From Ureibacillus thermophilus (GTDB lineage Bacteria > Bacillota > Bacilli > Bacillales_A > Planococcaceae): a stretch of DNA of 64,000 nucleotides. The position numbers and the translations under genes are program-made. The DNA is taken from NCBI RefSeq assembly GCF_042657185.1, contig NZ_JBHSNN010000013.1; one strand, given 5' to 3'. The notes below the pieces were generated by a model. That model was given only the letters and a program-made list of their open reading frames with translations, was not told where the DNA came from and did no database searches. Shown one piece after another: positions 25,395 to 35,195 of this stretch. Within the stretch, counting starts at the first letter, position 1. Each line of letters starts with the position of its first letter.

Positions 25395-25541
25395 ATGGAT
25401 AAACGACAACAAAATTTCGAGAAGGCAGTCGAAAGTTTGAAAAAAATGCTTAGTACAATGAGTTATGGCTCCATCACTTTAGTGGTTCAAGATAATTTAA
25501 TTATTCAAATCGAAAAAAACGAAAAGATTCGTTTAAAGTAA
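25395..25541 (+). CDS. Small DUF2292/YezD-type protein
   Basis: This 48-residue protein starts right after sirB, with GAGGAGTGATTGAA before the ATG. It reads MDKRQQNFEKAVESLKKML then SYGSITLVVQDNLIIQIE and KNEKIRLK, matching the small DUF2292 family whose members occur beside sulfate or sulfite assimilation genes. A helix followed by two strands is expected. Biochemical role unknown. Its place between siroheme and sulfite reductase genes points to sulfur metabolism. Confidence 0.85.
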   Translation: MDKRQQNFEKAVESLKKMLSTMSYGSITLVVQDNLIIQIEKNEKIRLK

Positions 25542-25571
25542 GAAAAATATTTATTTATCGAGGTGTATAGT

Positions 25572-27374
25572 GTGTTAGAAGTTATCAATAGTCCTTTTAA
25601 TGAAAAACAAGTCCAGCAGTTAAATGAATTGTTGGCCACTTTAACGCCCCAACAAAAAATTTGGCTTACCGGATATTTAACTGCAACTATAAACATTGCT
25701 GTTGTTGATGCTCCAAAAAATGCAGCAGCTCCATCCGTAGTCCAGTCACCATCGCCTAAAGAAAAACATGTAACGATTCTTTACGCCAGTCAAACAGGAA
25801 ACGCCCAAAAGTTAGCTGAACAATTCGGCAACCAGCTGCAGCAATCTGGTTTGAATGTTTCGGTTTCATCCATGAGCGATTATAAAACGAATGCATTGAA
25901 AAAAGCTCAATATTTACTCATCGTTGCAAGTACCCATGGCGAAGGGGAGCCGCCGGATAATGCCATCGCTTTCCACAGCTTTTTACATGGAAAGCGGGCG
26001 CCAAAATTAGACCATGTCAAATTTGCAGTGCTGGCGTTAGGGGATTCCAGCTATGAATTTTTCTGCCAAACAGGGAAAGAGTTCGATCTGCAGCTTGAAA
26101 AACTAGGTGCTGAGCGTCTAGTGGAACGAGTGGATTGCGATCTGGATTATCAAGAACCGGCAGAAAAATGGTTTGCAGCAGTAAAAGAGAAACTTCTTGA
26201 AGAAACCTTAACAACTCCTGCCAGCAATCAAGAAGCAGCAGTTTCTAAAGCACAAGAAGGAAAGGAATATTCCCGCAAAAATCCTTTCCATGCAGAAATT
26301 ATTGAAAAAATAAATTTGAATGCAACAGGTTCTAATAAAGAAACCATCCATTTGGAACTTTCCCTTGAGGATTCAGGGATTATTTTTGAACCGGGAGATT
26401 GTTTAGCCATTATCCCAGTTAATAATCAAAACCTTGTAGATTCTTTAATTTCCGCATTAGGATTTGAACCTAATGAAACTGTTGATGTAGATGGTGCAAC
26501 TCTTTCATTGAAAGAAGCGTTATTAAACACTTTAGAAATCACGCTGCTTACCAAACCATTGATGAAAAAGCTTGCAGAATTTACAAATAACGAAAAATTC
26601 CATGCTCTAATGGTAGATTCAGAGGCTTTAAAACAATATATCGAAGGCCGCGACCTGTTGGATGTAGTGGAACAATTCGGGCCGTTCCAATGGGATGCGC
26701 AAGCCTTCGTCAATTGTTTAAGAAAAATCCCTGCGCGCCTATATTCGATCTCAAGCAGCCAGTTAGCCTATCCGGACGAAGCCCATGTAACGATTGGCGT
26801 TGTCCGCTATGAAGTGGATGGCAGAGAAAGACTTGGCGTATGTTCAACTTATATCGCAGACCAGCTGGAAGTCGGCGATTGTGTGCAAGTATATGTACAA
26901 AAAAATCCGAACTTCAAACTTCCGGATGATGAAACACCTATCATTATGATCGGGCCTGGTACGGGTGTTGCACCTTTCCGCGCCTTTATTCAAGAGCGGG
27001 AAGAGCGAGGCGCCAGCGGAGAAAACTGGCTGTTCTTTGGAGAACAACATTTTATGACCGATTTCCTTTATCAAAAGGAATGGCTCAATTGGCTGAAAAA
27101 CGGAGTGCTGACTAAATTGGATGTTGCATTCTCCCGAGATCAAGAGGAAAAAGTGTATGTACAACATAAAATGCTGAAAAAAGCCAAAGAGTTTTATGAA
27201 TGGCTAGAAAAGGGAGCTGCCGTATATATTTGCGGCGATAAAGGAATGGCAAAGGATGTGCAGGAAACAATCATCCAAATCATTCAGGAACAAGGAAACA
27301 AATCCCGGGAAGAAGCAGAAGCATATTTAGAAGAATTGAGAAAACAAAAACGTTATCAGCGGGATGTTTACTAA
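25572..27374 (+). CDS. cysJ: Sulfite reductase [NADPH] flavoprotein alpha-component
   Basis: The roughly 600-residue protein passes electrons from NADPH through FAD and FMN to CysI. A flavodoxin domain (YASQTGNAQKLAEQ near residues 66-79) is followed by an FAD domain (RLYSISSS near 390-397) and an NADPH domain (MIGPGTGVAPFRAF near 457-470), ending in RYQRDVY as in other CysJ. GTG at 25572 is preferred over GTG at 25563, because GAGGTG is the ribosome site and overlaps the earlier codon. Confidence 0.95.
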   Translation: MLEVINSPFNEKQVQQLNELLATLTPQQKIWLTGYLTATINIAVVDAPKNAAAPSVVQSPSPKEKHVTILYASQTGNAQKLAEQFGNQLQQSGLNVSVSSMSDYKTNALKKAQYLLIVASTHGEGEPPDNAIAFHSFLHGKRAPKLDHVKFAVLALGDSSYEFFCQTGKEFDLQLEKLGAERLVERVDCDLDYQEPAEKWFAAVKEKLLEETLTTPASNQEAAVSKAQEGKEYSRKNPFHAEIIEKINLNATGSNKETIHLELSLEDSGIIFEPGDCLAIIPVNNQNLVDSLISALGFEPNETVDVDGATLSLKEALLNTLEITLLTKPLMKKLAEFTNNEKFHALMVDSEALKQYIEGRDLLDVVEQFGPFQWDAQAFVNCLRKIPARLYSISSSQLAYPDEAHVTIGVVRYEVDGRERLGVCSTYIADQLEVGDCVQVYVQKNPNFKLPDDETPIIMIGPGTGVAPFRAFIQEREERGASGENWLFFGEQHFMTDFLYQKEWLNWLKNGVLTKLDVAFSRDQEEKVYVQHKMLKKAKEFYEWLEKGAAVYICGDKGMAKDVQETIIQIIQEQGNKSREEAEAYLEELRKQKRYQRDVY

Positions 27375-27387
27375 GGAGGAAACATAC

Positions 27388-29103
27388 GTGACTAAAAAAA
27401 TTGTGTTACCACCACAAGAAGGAAAACCAAGCGATGTGGAGGAAGTAAAGAAAGCTAGCAACTATTTGCGTGGAACGTTGGCTGAAACAATGCAGGATGA
27501 ACTTTCAGCCGGCATTCCTGATTGGGATAATAAACTATTAAAATTTCACGGCAGCTATTTGCAGGACAATCGTGATGAAAGGGTAGAGAGAGACAGAAAA
27601 AAATTGGAGCCTGCCTATCAATTTATGGTGCGTTTGCGTTTGCCAGCAGGTGTTGCCAAACCTGAACAGTGGCTAAAATTGGATGAATTGGCGGATAAAT
27701 ATGGCGAAGGTTCATTAAGAATTACAACTCGCCAAACGATACAATTCCATGGCATTTTAAAATGGAATATGAAAAAACATATGCAAGAGTTAAATAAAAT
27801 TTTAATTGATACAATCGCTGCCTGCGGGGACGTCAACCGCAATGTCATGTGCAATGCCAATCCATATCAATCCAAATTGCATAAAGAAGTATCTGAATAT
27901 GCCACAAAAATCAGCGAACATTTATTGCCAAGAACAAATGCCTATTATGAAATTTGGCTGGACCATGAGAAAGTAGTGGACACTCAAGAAGAACAAGAGC
28001 CAATTTACGGCGCTCTTTACTTGCCGCGTAAATTTAAAATCGGCATCGCTGTTCCGCCAGCCAACGACGTGGATGTGTTCTCGCAAGATATCGGCTTAAT
28101 TGCCATCGTAGAGAAGGATGAATTAGTCGGCTTTAATGTGGCCATTGGCGGCGGAATGGGTATGACCCACGGCGATACGCGGACTTATCCTCAATTAGCA
28201 AGAGTAATAGGTTATGTATCAAAAGATAAAATCGTCGACGTCTGCGAAAAAATTATGACGGTACAGCGGGACTATGGCAACCGTTCCGACCGAAAGCAAG
28301 CCCGCTTCAAGTATACAATTGACCGCCTAGGCTTAGAGAATGTAAAGAAGGAAATTGAAAACCGGCTAGGCTATGAATTTGAAGAGGTGCGCGACTTCCA
28401 TTTTGAACATACCGGCGACCGTTATGGCTGGGTGAAAGGAGAAGATGGAAAATATCATTTCACCCTATTTATTCAAAGCGGCCGTGTTCGGGATTTTGAA
28501 GGCTATCCATTAAAAACAGCATTGCGGGAAATTGCCGAGATTCATAAAGGCGAATTCCGCTTTACGGGAAATCAAAATTTAATTATTGCCAATGTCAGTC
28601 CAAGAGCGAAAAAAAGCATACAGCAAATTCTTGATAAATATCAATTAACTGAAAGTGAAAACTATTCAGCTCTTCGACGAAATTCCATTGCGTGTGTCGC
28701 TTTGCCAACTTGCGGTTTGGCAATGGCAGAAGCGGAACGCTATTTGCCAACCCTCATCCAAAAAATTGAGCCAATGTTGAAAGAATTTGGCTTATATGAC
28801 GAAGATATTGTGATTCGTATGTCAGGATGTCCAAATGGCTGTTCAAGAGCAGCAATGGCGGAAATTGGATTTATTGGGAAAGGGCCTGGAAAATACAATT
28901 TGCATTTAGGCGGCAGCTTCCAAGGTACTCGCCTTAGCAAAATATATAAAGAAAACATTGGAGAAGAAGAAATATTAGCAACGTTAAGACCGATTTTTGA
29001 GCACTATGCAAAAGAGCGGCTTGAAGGGGAACATTTTGGAGATTTTGTAATTCGAGCTGGCTATATAGATGCGGTTACAGATGGAAGAGAGTTCCATAAA
29101 TAA
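27388..29103 (+). CDS. cysI: Sulfite reductase [NADPH] hemoprotein beta-component
   Basis: The 571-residue enzyme carries siroheme and a 4Fe-4S cluster and reduces sulfite to sulfide. The cluster cysteines lie in VALPTCGLAMAEAERY and RMSGCPNGCSRA, with a preceding C in IACVALPTC, giving the C-x5-C and C-x3-C pattern near residues 432-482. The N-terminus contains RLRLPAGVAKPEQW and TRQTIQFHG. Start is GTG at 27388 with AAGGAGG before it; the earlier in-frame ATG at 27364 overlaps cysJ and lacks a ribosome site. Last gene of the operon. Confidence 0.96.
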   Translation: MTKKIVLPPQEGKPSDVEEVKKASNYLRGTLAETMQDELSAGIPDWDNKLLKFHGSYLQDNRDERVERDRKKLEPAYQFMVRLRLPAGVAKPEQWLKLDELADKYGEGSLRITTRQTIQFHGILKWNMKKHMQELNKILIDTIAACGDVNRNVMCNANPYQSKLHKEVSEYATKISEHLLPRTNAYYEIWLDHEKVVDTQEEQEPIYGALYLPRKFKIGIAVPPANDVDVFSQDIGLIAIVEKDELVGFNVAIGGGMGMTHGDTRTYPQLARVIGYVSKDKIVDVCEKIMTVQRDYGNRSDRKQARFKYTIDRLGLENVKKEIENRLGYEFEEVRDFHFEHTGDRYGWVKGEDGKYHFTLFIQSGRVRDFEGYPLKTALREIAEIHKGEFRFTGNQNLIIANVSPRAKKSIQQILDKYQLTESENYSALRRNSIACVALPTCGLAMAEAERYLPTLIQKIEPMLKEFGLYDEDIVIRMSGCPNGCSRAAMAEIGFIGKGPGKYNLHLGGSFQGTRLSKIYKENIGEEEILATLRPIFEHYAKERLEGEHFGDFVIRAGYIDAVTDGREFHK

Positions 29104-29113
29104 TTAAAAAATA

Positions 29114-29222
29114 GGCTTCTGTCATGTCTATCAAGGGATTTTGTTTAACTTCTTTTTTGCGTCAATTCATGTATTCGCCAATATTAATTTAACCCTTAAA
29201 TGACATGGCAGAAGCCTTTTTT
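29114..29222. terminator. Long inverted repeat acting as bidirectional terminator
   Basis: Two 24-base arms, GGCTTCTG-CATGTC-...-AAGGG and its complement ending GCAGAAGCC, match except for about five positions and enclose an AT-rich loop of about 56 bases. A- and T-runs flank it, so it can end both cysI and the convergent ytfP. The large loop is unusual for a terminator. Confidence 0.7.
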
Positions 29223-29223
29223 A

Positions 29224-30480
29224 TTAACTCTCTTTTCCAGCGCTCATTCCGGCAATCCGGCCGGTTACAAGGGCGCTTGTTATGTTGAATCCTCCTGTAT
29301 AGCCGTGGATATCTAAAATTTCACCGCAAAAATATAATCCTTTCTTTTTCTTTGAAGCCATCGTTTTTGGATCGATTTCCTTGATCGATACGCCTCCCCC
29401 TGTAACAAAAGCTTTCTCTAAAGGAAGCGTTCCATGTACATCCATGGTGAAGGAAACCAGCTCATGGGCTAATTTGCGGATGTGTTCTTGGGAAATTTCT
29501 GCACAGGTTTTGGATGGGGAAATTCCTGACTTTTCCATTAAAAACAACAGCCATCTTTCAGGAGCTATAGGTTTCAATACGTTTTTGATAGATTTTTTCG
29601 TTTCCTTTTTTACGAGCTGATTTAAATATTGGAAACAAGATTCTTCATTGAAATCTGTTAATGTTTGAATGCGGATTTGAACAGGAGCGCCGCCGTTTTT
29701 CTTTAATTCTTTCACGACAAATTGGCTGCATCTGAGTATAGCCGGTCCGCTTAAACCAAAATGGGTAAAGAGCATGTCCATTTGATGGGTGACAATCGGT
29801 TTTCCTTTTTGATTTAATACAGAAACGGCCGCATCTCTTAAAGCTAAACCTTGCAATTCCCGTGATTGAATAAAAGATTCTTTCGATACAATTGGAACTT
29901 CTGTTGGATACAATTCCGTTACCGTATGGCCTGCCCGCTCGGCCCATGCGTAGCCATCCCCGGTGGAGCCAGTTTGAGGCACCGCTTTTCCCCCGACAGC
30001 CACGATGATGGTGTTGGAACGAATTTCAGAACCATCTTGAAGCCGCACTCCCAATATTTTCTCATCATCCATCAATAACTTGCTTACCGCTGTTTGCAAC
30101 CGAACTTCTACATTCAACCGCTTCAATTCCTTTGTTAAGGCATCCACCACATCTTGCGCCCGATTGGAAACTGGAAACATGCGCCCATGGTCTTCTTCTT
30201 TAAGAGGAACACCCAATTTCTTAAAAAATTTAATGATATCTTCGTTATTAAAAATGGAAAAGGCGCTGTATAGGAATCGGCCATTGCCAGGGATATGTTT
30301 GATGATATCATCTATCGGCAAACGATTTGTCACATTGCAGCGACCTCCGCCGGAAATAGCAAGCTTTCTTCCGAGTTTCTTTCCTTTTTCAAGAAGCAGC
30401 ACTTTTTTCTTTTGCTCTCCAGCTGCTATAGCGGCCATTAAACCGGCCGGCCCTCCACCGATGACAATGCAGTCGTACAT
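29224..30480 (-). CDS. ytfP: FAD-dependent oxidoreductase, HI0933/YtfP family
   Basis: The 418-residue flavoprotein opens with the dinucleotide-binding motif VIGGGPAGLMAAIAAG and has LLLEKGKKLGRKLAISGGGRCNVTN near 27-52 and a C-terminal YFCGEILDIHGYTGGFN. This family includes BaiN-like proteins and YtfP of B. subtilis, but the substrate is not known. It is a single gene, convergent to cysI and divergent from asnO. Confidence 0.9.
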   Translation of the reverse strand: MYDCIVIGGGPAGLMAAIAAGEQKKKVLLLEKGKKLGRKLAISGGGRCNVTNRLPIDDIIKHIPGNGRFLYSAFSIFNNEDIIKFFKKLGVPLKEEDHGRMFPVSNRAQDVVDALTKELKRLNVEVRLQTAVSKLLMDDEKILGVRLQDGSEIRSNTIIVAVGGKAVPQTGSTGDGYAWAERAGHTVTELYPTEVPIVSKESFIQSRELQGLALRDAAVSVLNQKGKPIVTHQMDMLFTHFGLSGPAILRCSQFVVKELKKNGGAPVQIRIQTLTDFNEESCFQYLNQLVKKETKKSIKNVLKPIAPERWLLFLMEKSGISPSKTCAEISQEHIRKLAHELVSFTMDVHGTLPLEKAFVTGGGVSIKEIDPKTMASKKKKGLYFCGEILDIHGYTGGFNITSALVTGRIAGMSAGKES

Positions 30481-30585
30481 AAATTGAATCTCTCTTTCCT
30501 TTTAATTTTTCTTTCCATATTATACACAGAAGAGAAAAGAAATAAAAAAATGTCTTTCTCATAGCTAGTCAAATTTTTAGTCAAA

Positions 30586-30614
30586 TTGTCCAGTTCTGTT
30601 TAGAATAGTACAAT
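30586..30614 (+). promoter_or_regulatory. Sigma-A promoter upstream of the asparagine synthase gene
   Basis: TTGTCC at 30586 and TACAAT at 30609 are 17 bases apart. Two direct repeats TAGTCAAATT (30566 and 30578) sit immediately upstream and overlap the -35, which would suit an activator or repressor. Confidence 0.65.
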
Positions 30615-30728
30615 AGGAAAGATTTATTGAATCTTAAAAGGAATCGTTTTAAAATCATTATTTAGTATGATTGCGGAAAAATTTCTGATAAAATAATTTT
30701 GTTATGCAGAAAGTAGAGGCGAGAAAAT

Positions 30729-32582
30729 ATGTGTGGATTTATTGGATATATACATGGAACGGATGAGATCGATCATCACAAAACAATTGAACGAATGATG
30801 GATACAATTATTCATCGAGGACCTGACAGCGGAGGCAAGCATGTGGATGAAAAAGTATCACTTGGCTTTCGCCGCTTGAGCATTATCGATTTATCAAATG
30901 CAGCCAACCAGCCGCTTTATAATGAAGATGGAAGCATCGTGCTGGTTTTTAATGGGGAAATATATAACTTCCAAGAATTGCGGGAAGAATTGATTGAAAA
31001 AGGATATCATTTTAAAACGAAATCCGACAGTGAAGTGCTAATTTACAGCTACATGGAGTATGGGGAAGAGTTCGTAAAACAGCTGCGCGGCATGTTTGCC
31101 TTTTGTATTTGGGACAAGAATCGCAATCAAATGATGCTTGCCCGGGACGGATTTGGAATAAAACCTCTATATTATTCAAATCATACAAAAGATAATACAT
31201 TCATTTTCGGATCAGAAATTAAATCCTTCTTACCTCATCCATCCTTTATTAAAGAAATGAATAAAGATGCGTTGCGTCCATATTTAACCTTCCAATACTC
31301 AGCTATGGATGAAACCTTCTTTAAAGGCGTTTATAAATTGCGCCCTGCCCATTACATGATTGTAAAAGACGGCAAAATTGTAAAAATGGAGAAGTATTGG
31401 GATAAAAAATATCATGCGAAAGACAATACCCTTGAATACTATGTGGAAGAAATCCGCAAAACGGTGAAAGAATCCGTTGAAGCTCACAAAATCAGTGATG
31501 TAAAAGTCGGTTCTTTTTTATCTGGAGGAATTGACTCAAGCTATGTTACAGCCCTTTTACGTCCAAATACTTCCTTCTCTGTCGGATTTAAAAATTATGA
31601 AAAAATGTTTAATGAAACCGATCATGCAAAGGAATTATCGGAGTTATTAAATATTGAAAACAAGCGGACTTTTGTTTCCGCCGACGATGTGTTTGAAAAA
31701 TTGCCAACCATCCAATGGCATATGGATGAACCTCAATCCAATCCATCATCCGTACCGCTTTATTTCCTTTGCGAATTGGCAAGCAAAGACGTGACGGTTG
31801 TATTATCCGGTGAAGGGGCCGATGAAATTTTCGGCGGATATGAATGGTATCAGCCATCCAAACGTATGGAAGCCTATGAAAAAATTCCATTTGGCCTAAG
31901 AAGAATCATTTCAAACATCGCGAAAAAATTGCCGAAAAATAAATATACGAATTTCCTTGTCAAAGGCGGACAAACGATTGAAGAGCGTTTTATCGGCGAG
32001 GCCGTTGTATGGGATGAAGAAGATGCTCTGAATGTGTTAAAACCTGCTTATCGCAGCGGTCCAAGCGTCCATTCCATCACGAAGCCGATTTACGCAGAAG
32101 TGCCTTATGAAGATGATGTAACGAAAATGCAATATTTAGATTTAAATCTTTGGCTGCCTGGAGATATCTTATTAAAAGCAGATAAAATGAGCATGGCCCA
32201 TTCCCTAGAATTGCGCGTACCGTTTTTAGATAAAAAAGTGATGGAGTTGGCTAAAAACATTCCAACGCCGTATCGCGTCAATGAGGAAGATACAAAATAT
32301 GCATTGCGACAAGCTGCCCTAAAAGAGCTTCCAGAAGAATGGGCAAAGCGGAAAAAACTTGGTTTCCCTGTACCAATCCGCCATTGGTTCCGAGAAGAAA
32401 AGTATTATAATTTAGTAAAAGAAGCTTTCCAATCCGAATACGCGAAGGAATTTTTCAATACAGATCAATTAATGAAATATTTAGATGACCATTACCATCA
32501 AAAAGCCAACTACGCGAGATATATTTGGACAGTCTATGTATTCCTCGTATGGTATAAACGTTTCTTTATTGATGTGAAATAA
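30729..32582 (+). CDS. asnO: Asparagine synthase (glutamine-hydrolysing), AsnO-type
   Basis: The 617-residue protein has an N-terminal glutaminase with nucleophile Cys2 (MCGFIGYI), RGPDSGG near 32-38 and FNGEIYNF near 76-83, and a C-terminal synthetase with the pyrophosphate loop SFLSGGIDSSYV near 260-271. Length is close to B. subtilis AsnO (YisO) and less than would fit AsnB of the same species as I recall, so I favour AsnO. The start directly encodes Met-Cys, as needed. Alternative name asnB. Confidence 0.9.
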   Translation: MCGFIGYIHGTDEIDHHKTIERMMDTIIHRGPDSGGKHVDEKVSLGFRRLSIIDLSNAANQPLYNEDGSIVLVFNGEIYNFQELREELIEKGYHFKTKSDSEVLIYSYMEYGEEFVKQLRGMFAFCIWDKNRNQMMLARDGFGIKPLYYSNHTKDNTFIFGSEIKSFLPHPSFIKEMNKDALRPYLTFQYSAMDETFFKGVYKLRPAHYMIVKDGKIVKMEKYWDKKYHAKDNTLEYYVEEIRKTVKESVEAHKISDVKVGSFLSGGIDSSYVTALLRPNTSFSVGFKNYEKMFNETDHAKELSELLNIENKRTFVSADDVFEKLPTIQWHMDEPQSNPSSVPLYFLCELASKDVTVVLSGEGADEIFGGYEWYQPSKRMEAYEKIPFGLRRIISNIAKKLPKNKYTNFLVKGGQTIEERFIGEAVVWDEEDALNVLKPAYRSGPSVHSITKPIYAEVPYEDDVTKMQYLDLNLWLPGDILLKADKMSMAHSLELRVPFLDKKVMELAKNIPTPYRVNEEDTKYALRQAALKELPEEWAKRKKLGFPVPIRHWFREEKYYNLVKEAFQSEYAKEFFNTDQLMKYLDDHYHQKANYARYIWTVYVFLVWYKRFFIDVK

Positions 32583-32595
32583 ATGAACAAGTAGT

Positions 32596-32630
32596 ACCGG
32601 TTTTCATTTTTTTGAAAACCGGTGCGATTT
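32596..32630 (+). terminator. Hairpin after asnO
   Basis: A perfect 10-bp inverted repeat ACCGGTTTTC / GAAAACCGGT surrounds an eight-base loop. The tail GCGATTTCTTT is only partly T-rich, so termination may be incomplete. Confidence 0.65.
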
Positions 32631-32785
32631 CTTTCATGTACGAAGTCTTTTTAAAGGACTATCTCATTTGGAGGTAGTGCTTATTTTTGTTGCTTACTAT
32701 TTTTTAGAACCTATTTATCCATTGAACCGTTAAAAATACAAAAATCAATACATATTTGAAATTCTTAAAAGAATGGATGAATTGA

Positions 32786-34399
32786 ATGTCCTCTTTAATG
32801 AAAGGTACAGCGATTTTAACAATTGGAATGTTTTTATCCAAAGTTCTCGGGTTAATTTATATTTTCCCTTTTTATGCAATTGTTGGTAGTGAAAATGTCG
32901 TTCTTTATCAATATGCATATATCCCGTACACGATTATGTTGTCCATAGCGATTTCCGGTGCTCCGGTGGCGGTGTCGAAGTTTGTTTCAAAATATAATTC
33001 CTTGGGCGACTATGATGCGGGGCGAAGATTGCTAAAATCTGGACTTTTGACGATGATGGTGACAGGATTTTTGACTTTTCTGCTATTAAACCTTCTTGCG
33101 ACGCCAATTGCAGAAATCGTCATCCGAAGCAAAGATCAAGCCTTCACAGTGGAACAAGTCTCTTCCGTCATTCGATGGGTGAGCTTCGCATTAATCGTTG
33201 TTCCTTTTATGAGCTTATGGCGCGGTTTTTTCCAAGGATACGGAATTATGGAGCCTACCGCTTACTCCCAGCTTATTGAACAAATTGTGCGGATTGTTTT
33301 CTTGCTTTGCGCATCCTTCACAGTGATGGTGCTTTTAAAAGGGAAAGCTGAAACAGCTATTGCATTGTCCGTATTTGCTGCCTTTATTGGAGCCCTTGGC
33401 GGGTTGTTCGTATTATTCTATTTTTGGAAAAAACATCTTTCAGAATTTAATGCCCTTCGAAGCCAAAGCAAAGGAAACTCCAATATTCAATTAAAGGAAA
33501 TCTATTGGGAAGTAATTCAATATTCCATCCCGATGATTTTCGTCGGCATCGCCAATCCTTTGTTCCAACTTGTAGATATGTTGACCTTTAATAATGCCAT
33601 GAAGAATATTGGCATGTCAGAAGTATCAGACTTATATTTGAGCATGGTTAATTTTACAACGCATAAAGTTGTGATCATTCCGGTTATGCTTGCAACGAGC
33701 TTATCTTTGGCCCTTGTTCCGACCATTACGAAATATTATAACAATGGAGAGTTTCAATCATTGAAAGGGGCAATGGATAAGTCCTACCAAATTTTGTTTT
33801 TCATTACATTGCCGGCAGCCATTGGAATTTCCTTATTATCCTATGAAATTTATTTCCTTTTATATGAAGAGAGTGAAATGGGGGCAACAGTGCTCGCCCA
33901 TTATGCGCCGGTGGCTATTTTATTCGCGTTATTCCAAGTAACGGCGGCGCTTCTTCAAGGAATTGATTATCAAAAATGGATTGTTTTTAGTTTGCTTACC
34001 GGTATTCTTGTGAAGTTAATGTTGAATACGCCGCTCATTGAATGGCTGCAAACTGATGGGGCGATTCTTTCGACAGCGATTGGATATACCGTTTCGATTG
34101 TAATTAACATCATGGTTTTAAAGAAAGTGTTAAATTACAAATCCAAAATGGTAGTAAGACGCATTTTGTTGATTGTAATTTTAACTGCTGTGATGTCTAT
34201 TTGCGTGTTCTTAGCCCATAAAGGTCTTATTTTATTGTTTGGTGCGGTCGAAAGCAGATTTTCTAGTTTAATGGTGGCGCTCATTTGTGTTGCCGTTGGG
34301 GTATATGTATATGCCTTTTTAAGCTTTAAAGTGGGTCTTGCCCAAAAATTATTAGGTGAACGAATTTCTCGGATTTCTGGGAAATTCGGATTAAAGTAG
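32786..34399 (+). CDS. murJ: Lipid II flippase-like MurJ/YtgP (MOP superfamily)
   Basis: The 537-residue membrane protein has about 14 hydrophobic segments and the SpoVB/YtgP start MKGTAILTIGMFLSKVLGLIYIFPFY, here read as MKGTAILTIG then FLSKVLGLIYIFPFY. YtgP is the B. subtilis MurJ that moves lipid II across the membrane. GGATGA lies seven bases before the ATG, a modest ribosome site. Upstream of an RsuA-type gene that begins ten bases after its stop. Confidence 0.92.
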   Translation: MSSLMKGTAILTIGMFLSKVLGLIYIFPFYAIVGSENVVLYQYAYIPYTIMLSIAISGAPVAVSKFVSKYNSLGDYDAGRRLLKSGLLTMMVTGFLTFLLLNLLATPIAEIVIRSKDQAFTVEQVSSVIRWVSFALIVVPFMSLWRGFFQGYGIMEPTAYSQLIEQIVRIVFLLCASFTVMVLLKGKAETAIALSVFAAFIGALGGLFVLFYFWKKHLSEFNALRSQSKGNSNIQLKEIYWEVIQYSIPMIFVGIANPLFQLVDMLTFNNAMKNIGMSEVSDLYLSMVNFTTHKVVIIPVMLATSLSLALVPTITKYYNNGEFQSLKGAMDKSYQILFFITLPAAIGISLLSYEIYFLLYEESEMGATVLAHYAPVAILFALFQVTAALLQGIDYQKWIVFSLLTGILVKLMLNTPLIEWLQTDGAILSTAIGYTVSIVINIMVLKKVLNYKSKMVVRRILLIVILTAVMSICVFLAHKGLILLFGAVESRFSSLMVALICVAVGVYVYAFLSFKVGLAQKLLGERISRISGKFGLK

Positions 34400-34408
34400 G
34401 TGTTGTTA

Positions 34409-35134
34409 GTGCGTTTAGATAAGCTGCTCGCCAATTCTGGATACGGCTCTCGGAAAGAGGTTAAACAATTGTTGAAAAAAGAACAGGTCACGGTCGACGG
34501 GAAAGTGGCAAAAGACCCGGCGATGCACGTAGACCCGGAGCGGCAGGAAATCTATGTATTCGGAGAAAAATTGGATTATAAAGAATTTATTTATGTAATG
34601 CTAAATAAGCCAAAAGGAGTCATTTCAGCAACGGAAGATTTGCGGGAAAAGACAGTGGTGGATTTACTCTCCCCTATCTTGATGCATTATCAGCCCTTTC
34701 CTGTTGGACGATTGGATAAAGATACCGTAGGACTATTGCTTTTAACAAATGATGGCGACTTGGCCCATCAATTGTTGTCTCCGAAAAAGCATGTGCCAAA
34801 AACGTATTATGCAAAAATTGCAGGGGAAGTTACAGAAAGAGACGTAAAGGCCTTTAAAGAAGGGGTTGTCTTGGATAACGGCACCATCACAAAACCGGGG
34901 GAATTGAAGATTATAACATCCGGGGATATATCGGAAATAGAACTAACGATTTATGAAGGAAAATTTCATCAAGTAAAGAGGATGTTCGAAGCAGTCGGCA
35001 AAAAGGTCGTTTTTTTAAAACGATTGTCGATGGGGAATTTGAACTTAGACCCAACATTACAATACGGCGAATATCGTGAGTTGACAGATGAAGAATTGAA
35101 GGCGTTAAAAGAATATGTGCATAAAAAAGAGTGA
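34409..35134 (+). CDS. ytzG: 16S rRNA pseudouridine synthase RsuA type (YtzG)
   Basis: The 241-residue protein has an N-terminal S4 domain (RLDKLLANSGYGSRKEVKQL) and a pseudouridine synthase domain with catalytic Asp in PVGRLDKDTVGLLLLTNDG near residue 102. The ending KFHQVKRMFEAVGKKV fits the RsuA/RluB/E/F group. GTG at 34409 is chosen since AGGTG lies six bases before it and the family starts MRLDK. It probably modifies U516-like positions, not proven. Confidence 0.9.
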   Translation: MRLDKLLANSGYGSRKEVKQLLKKEQVTVDGKVAKDPAMHVDPERQEIYVFGEKLDYKEFIYVMLNKPKGVISATEDLREKTVVDLLSPILMHYQPFPVGRLDKDTVGLLLLTNDGDLAHQLLSPKKHVPKTYYAKIAGEVTERDVKAFKEGVVLDNGTITKPGELKIITSGDISEIELTIYEGKFHQVKRMFEAVGKKVVFLKRLSMGNLNLDPTLQYGEYRELTDEELKALKEYVHKKE

Positions 35135-35152
35135 CCTTTTTCTAGGTCACTC
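35129..35152 (-). terminator. Terminator between ytzG and ytzE
   Basis: GAGTGACC and GGTCACTC form an eight-bp stem. On the minus strand a run of T follows, so it mainly ends ytzE; on the plus strand the tail is not T-rich. Confidence 0.65.
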
Positions 35153-35195
35153 GTTCATTCTATATTAACGTAAGCAATTGTTCTTCTATCTGTCT

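Noticed and set aside
30679..30693. CodY-box-like AAATTTCTGATAAAA upstream of asnO
   Set aside because: Only about 11 of 15 positions fit and the surrounding DNA is very AT-rich, so chance is likely.
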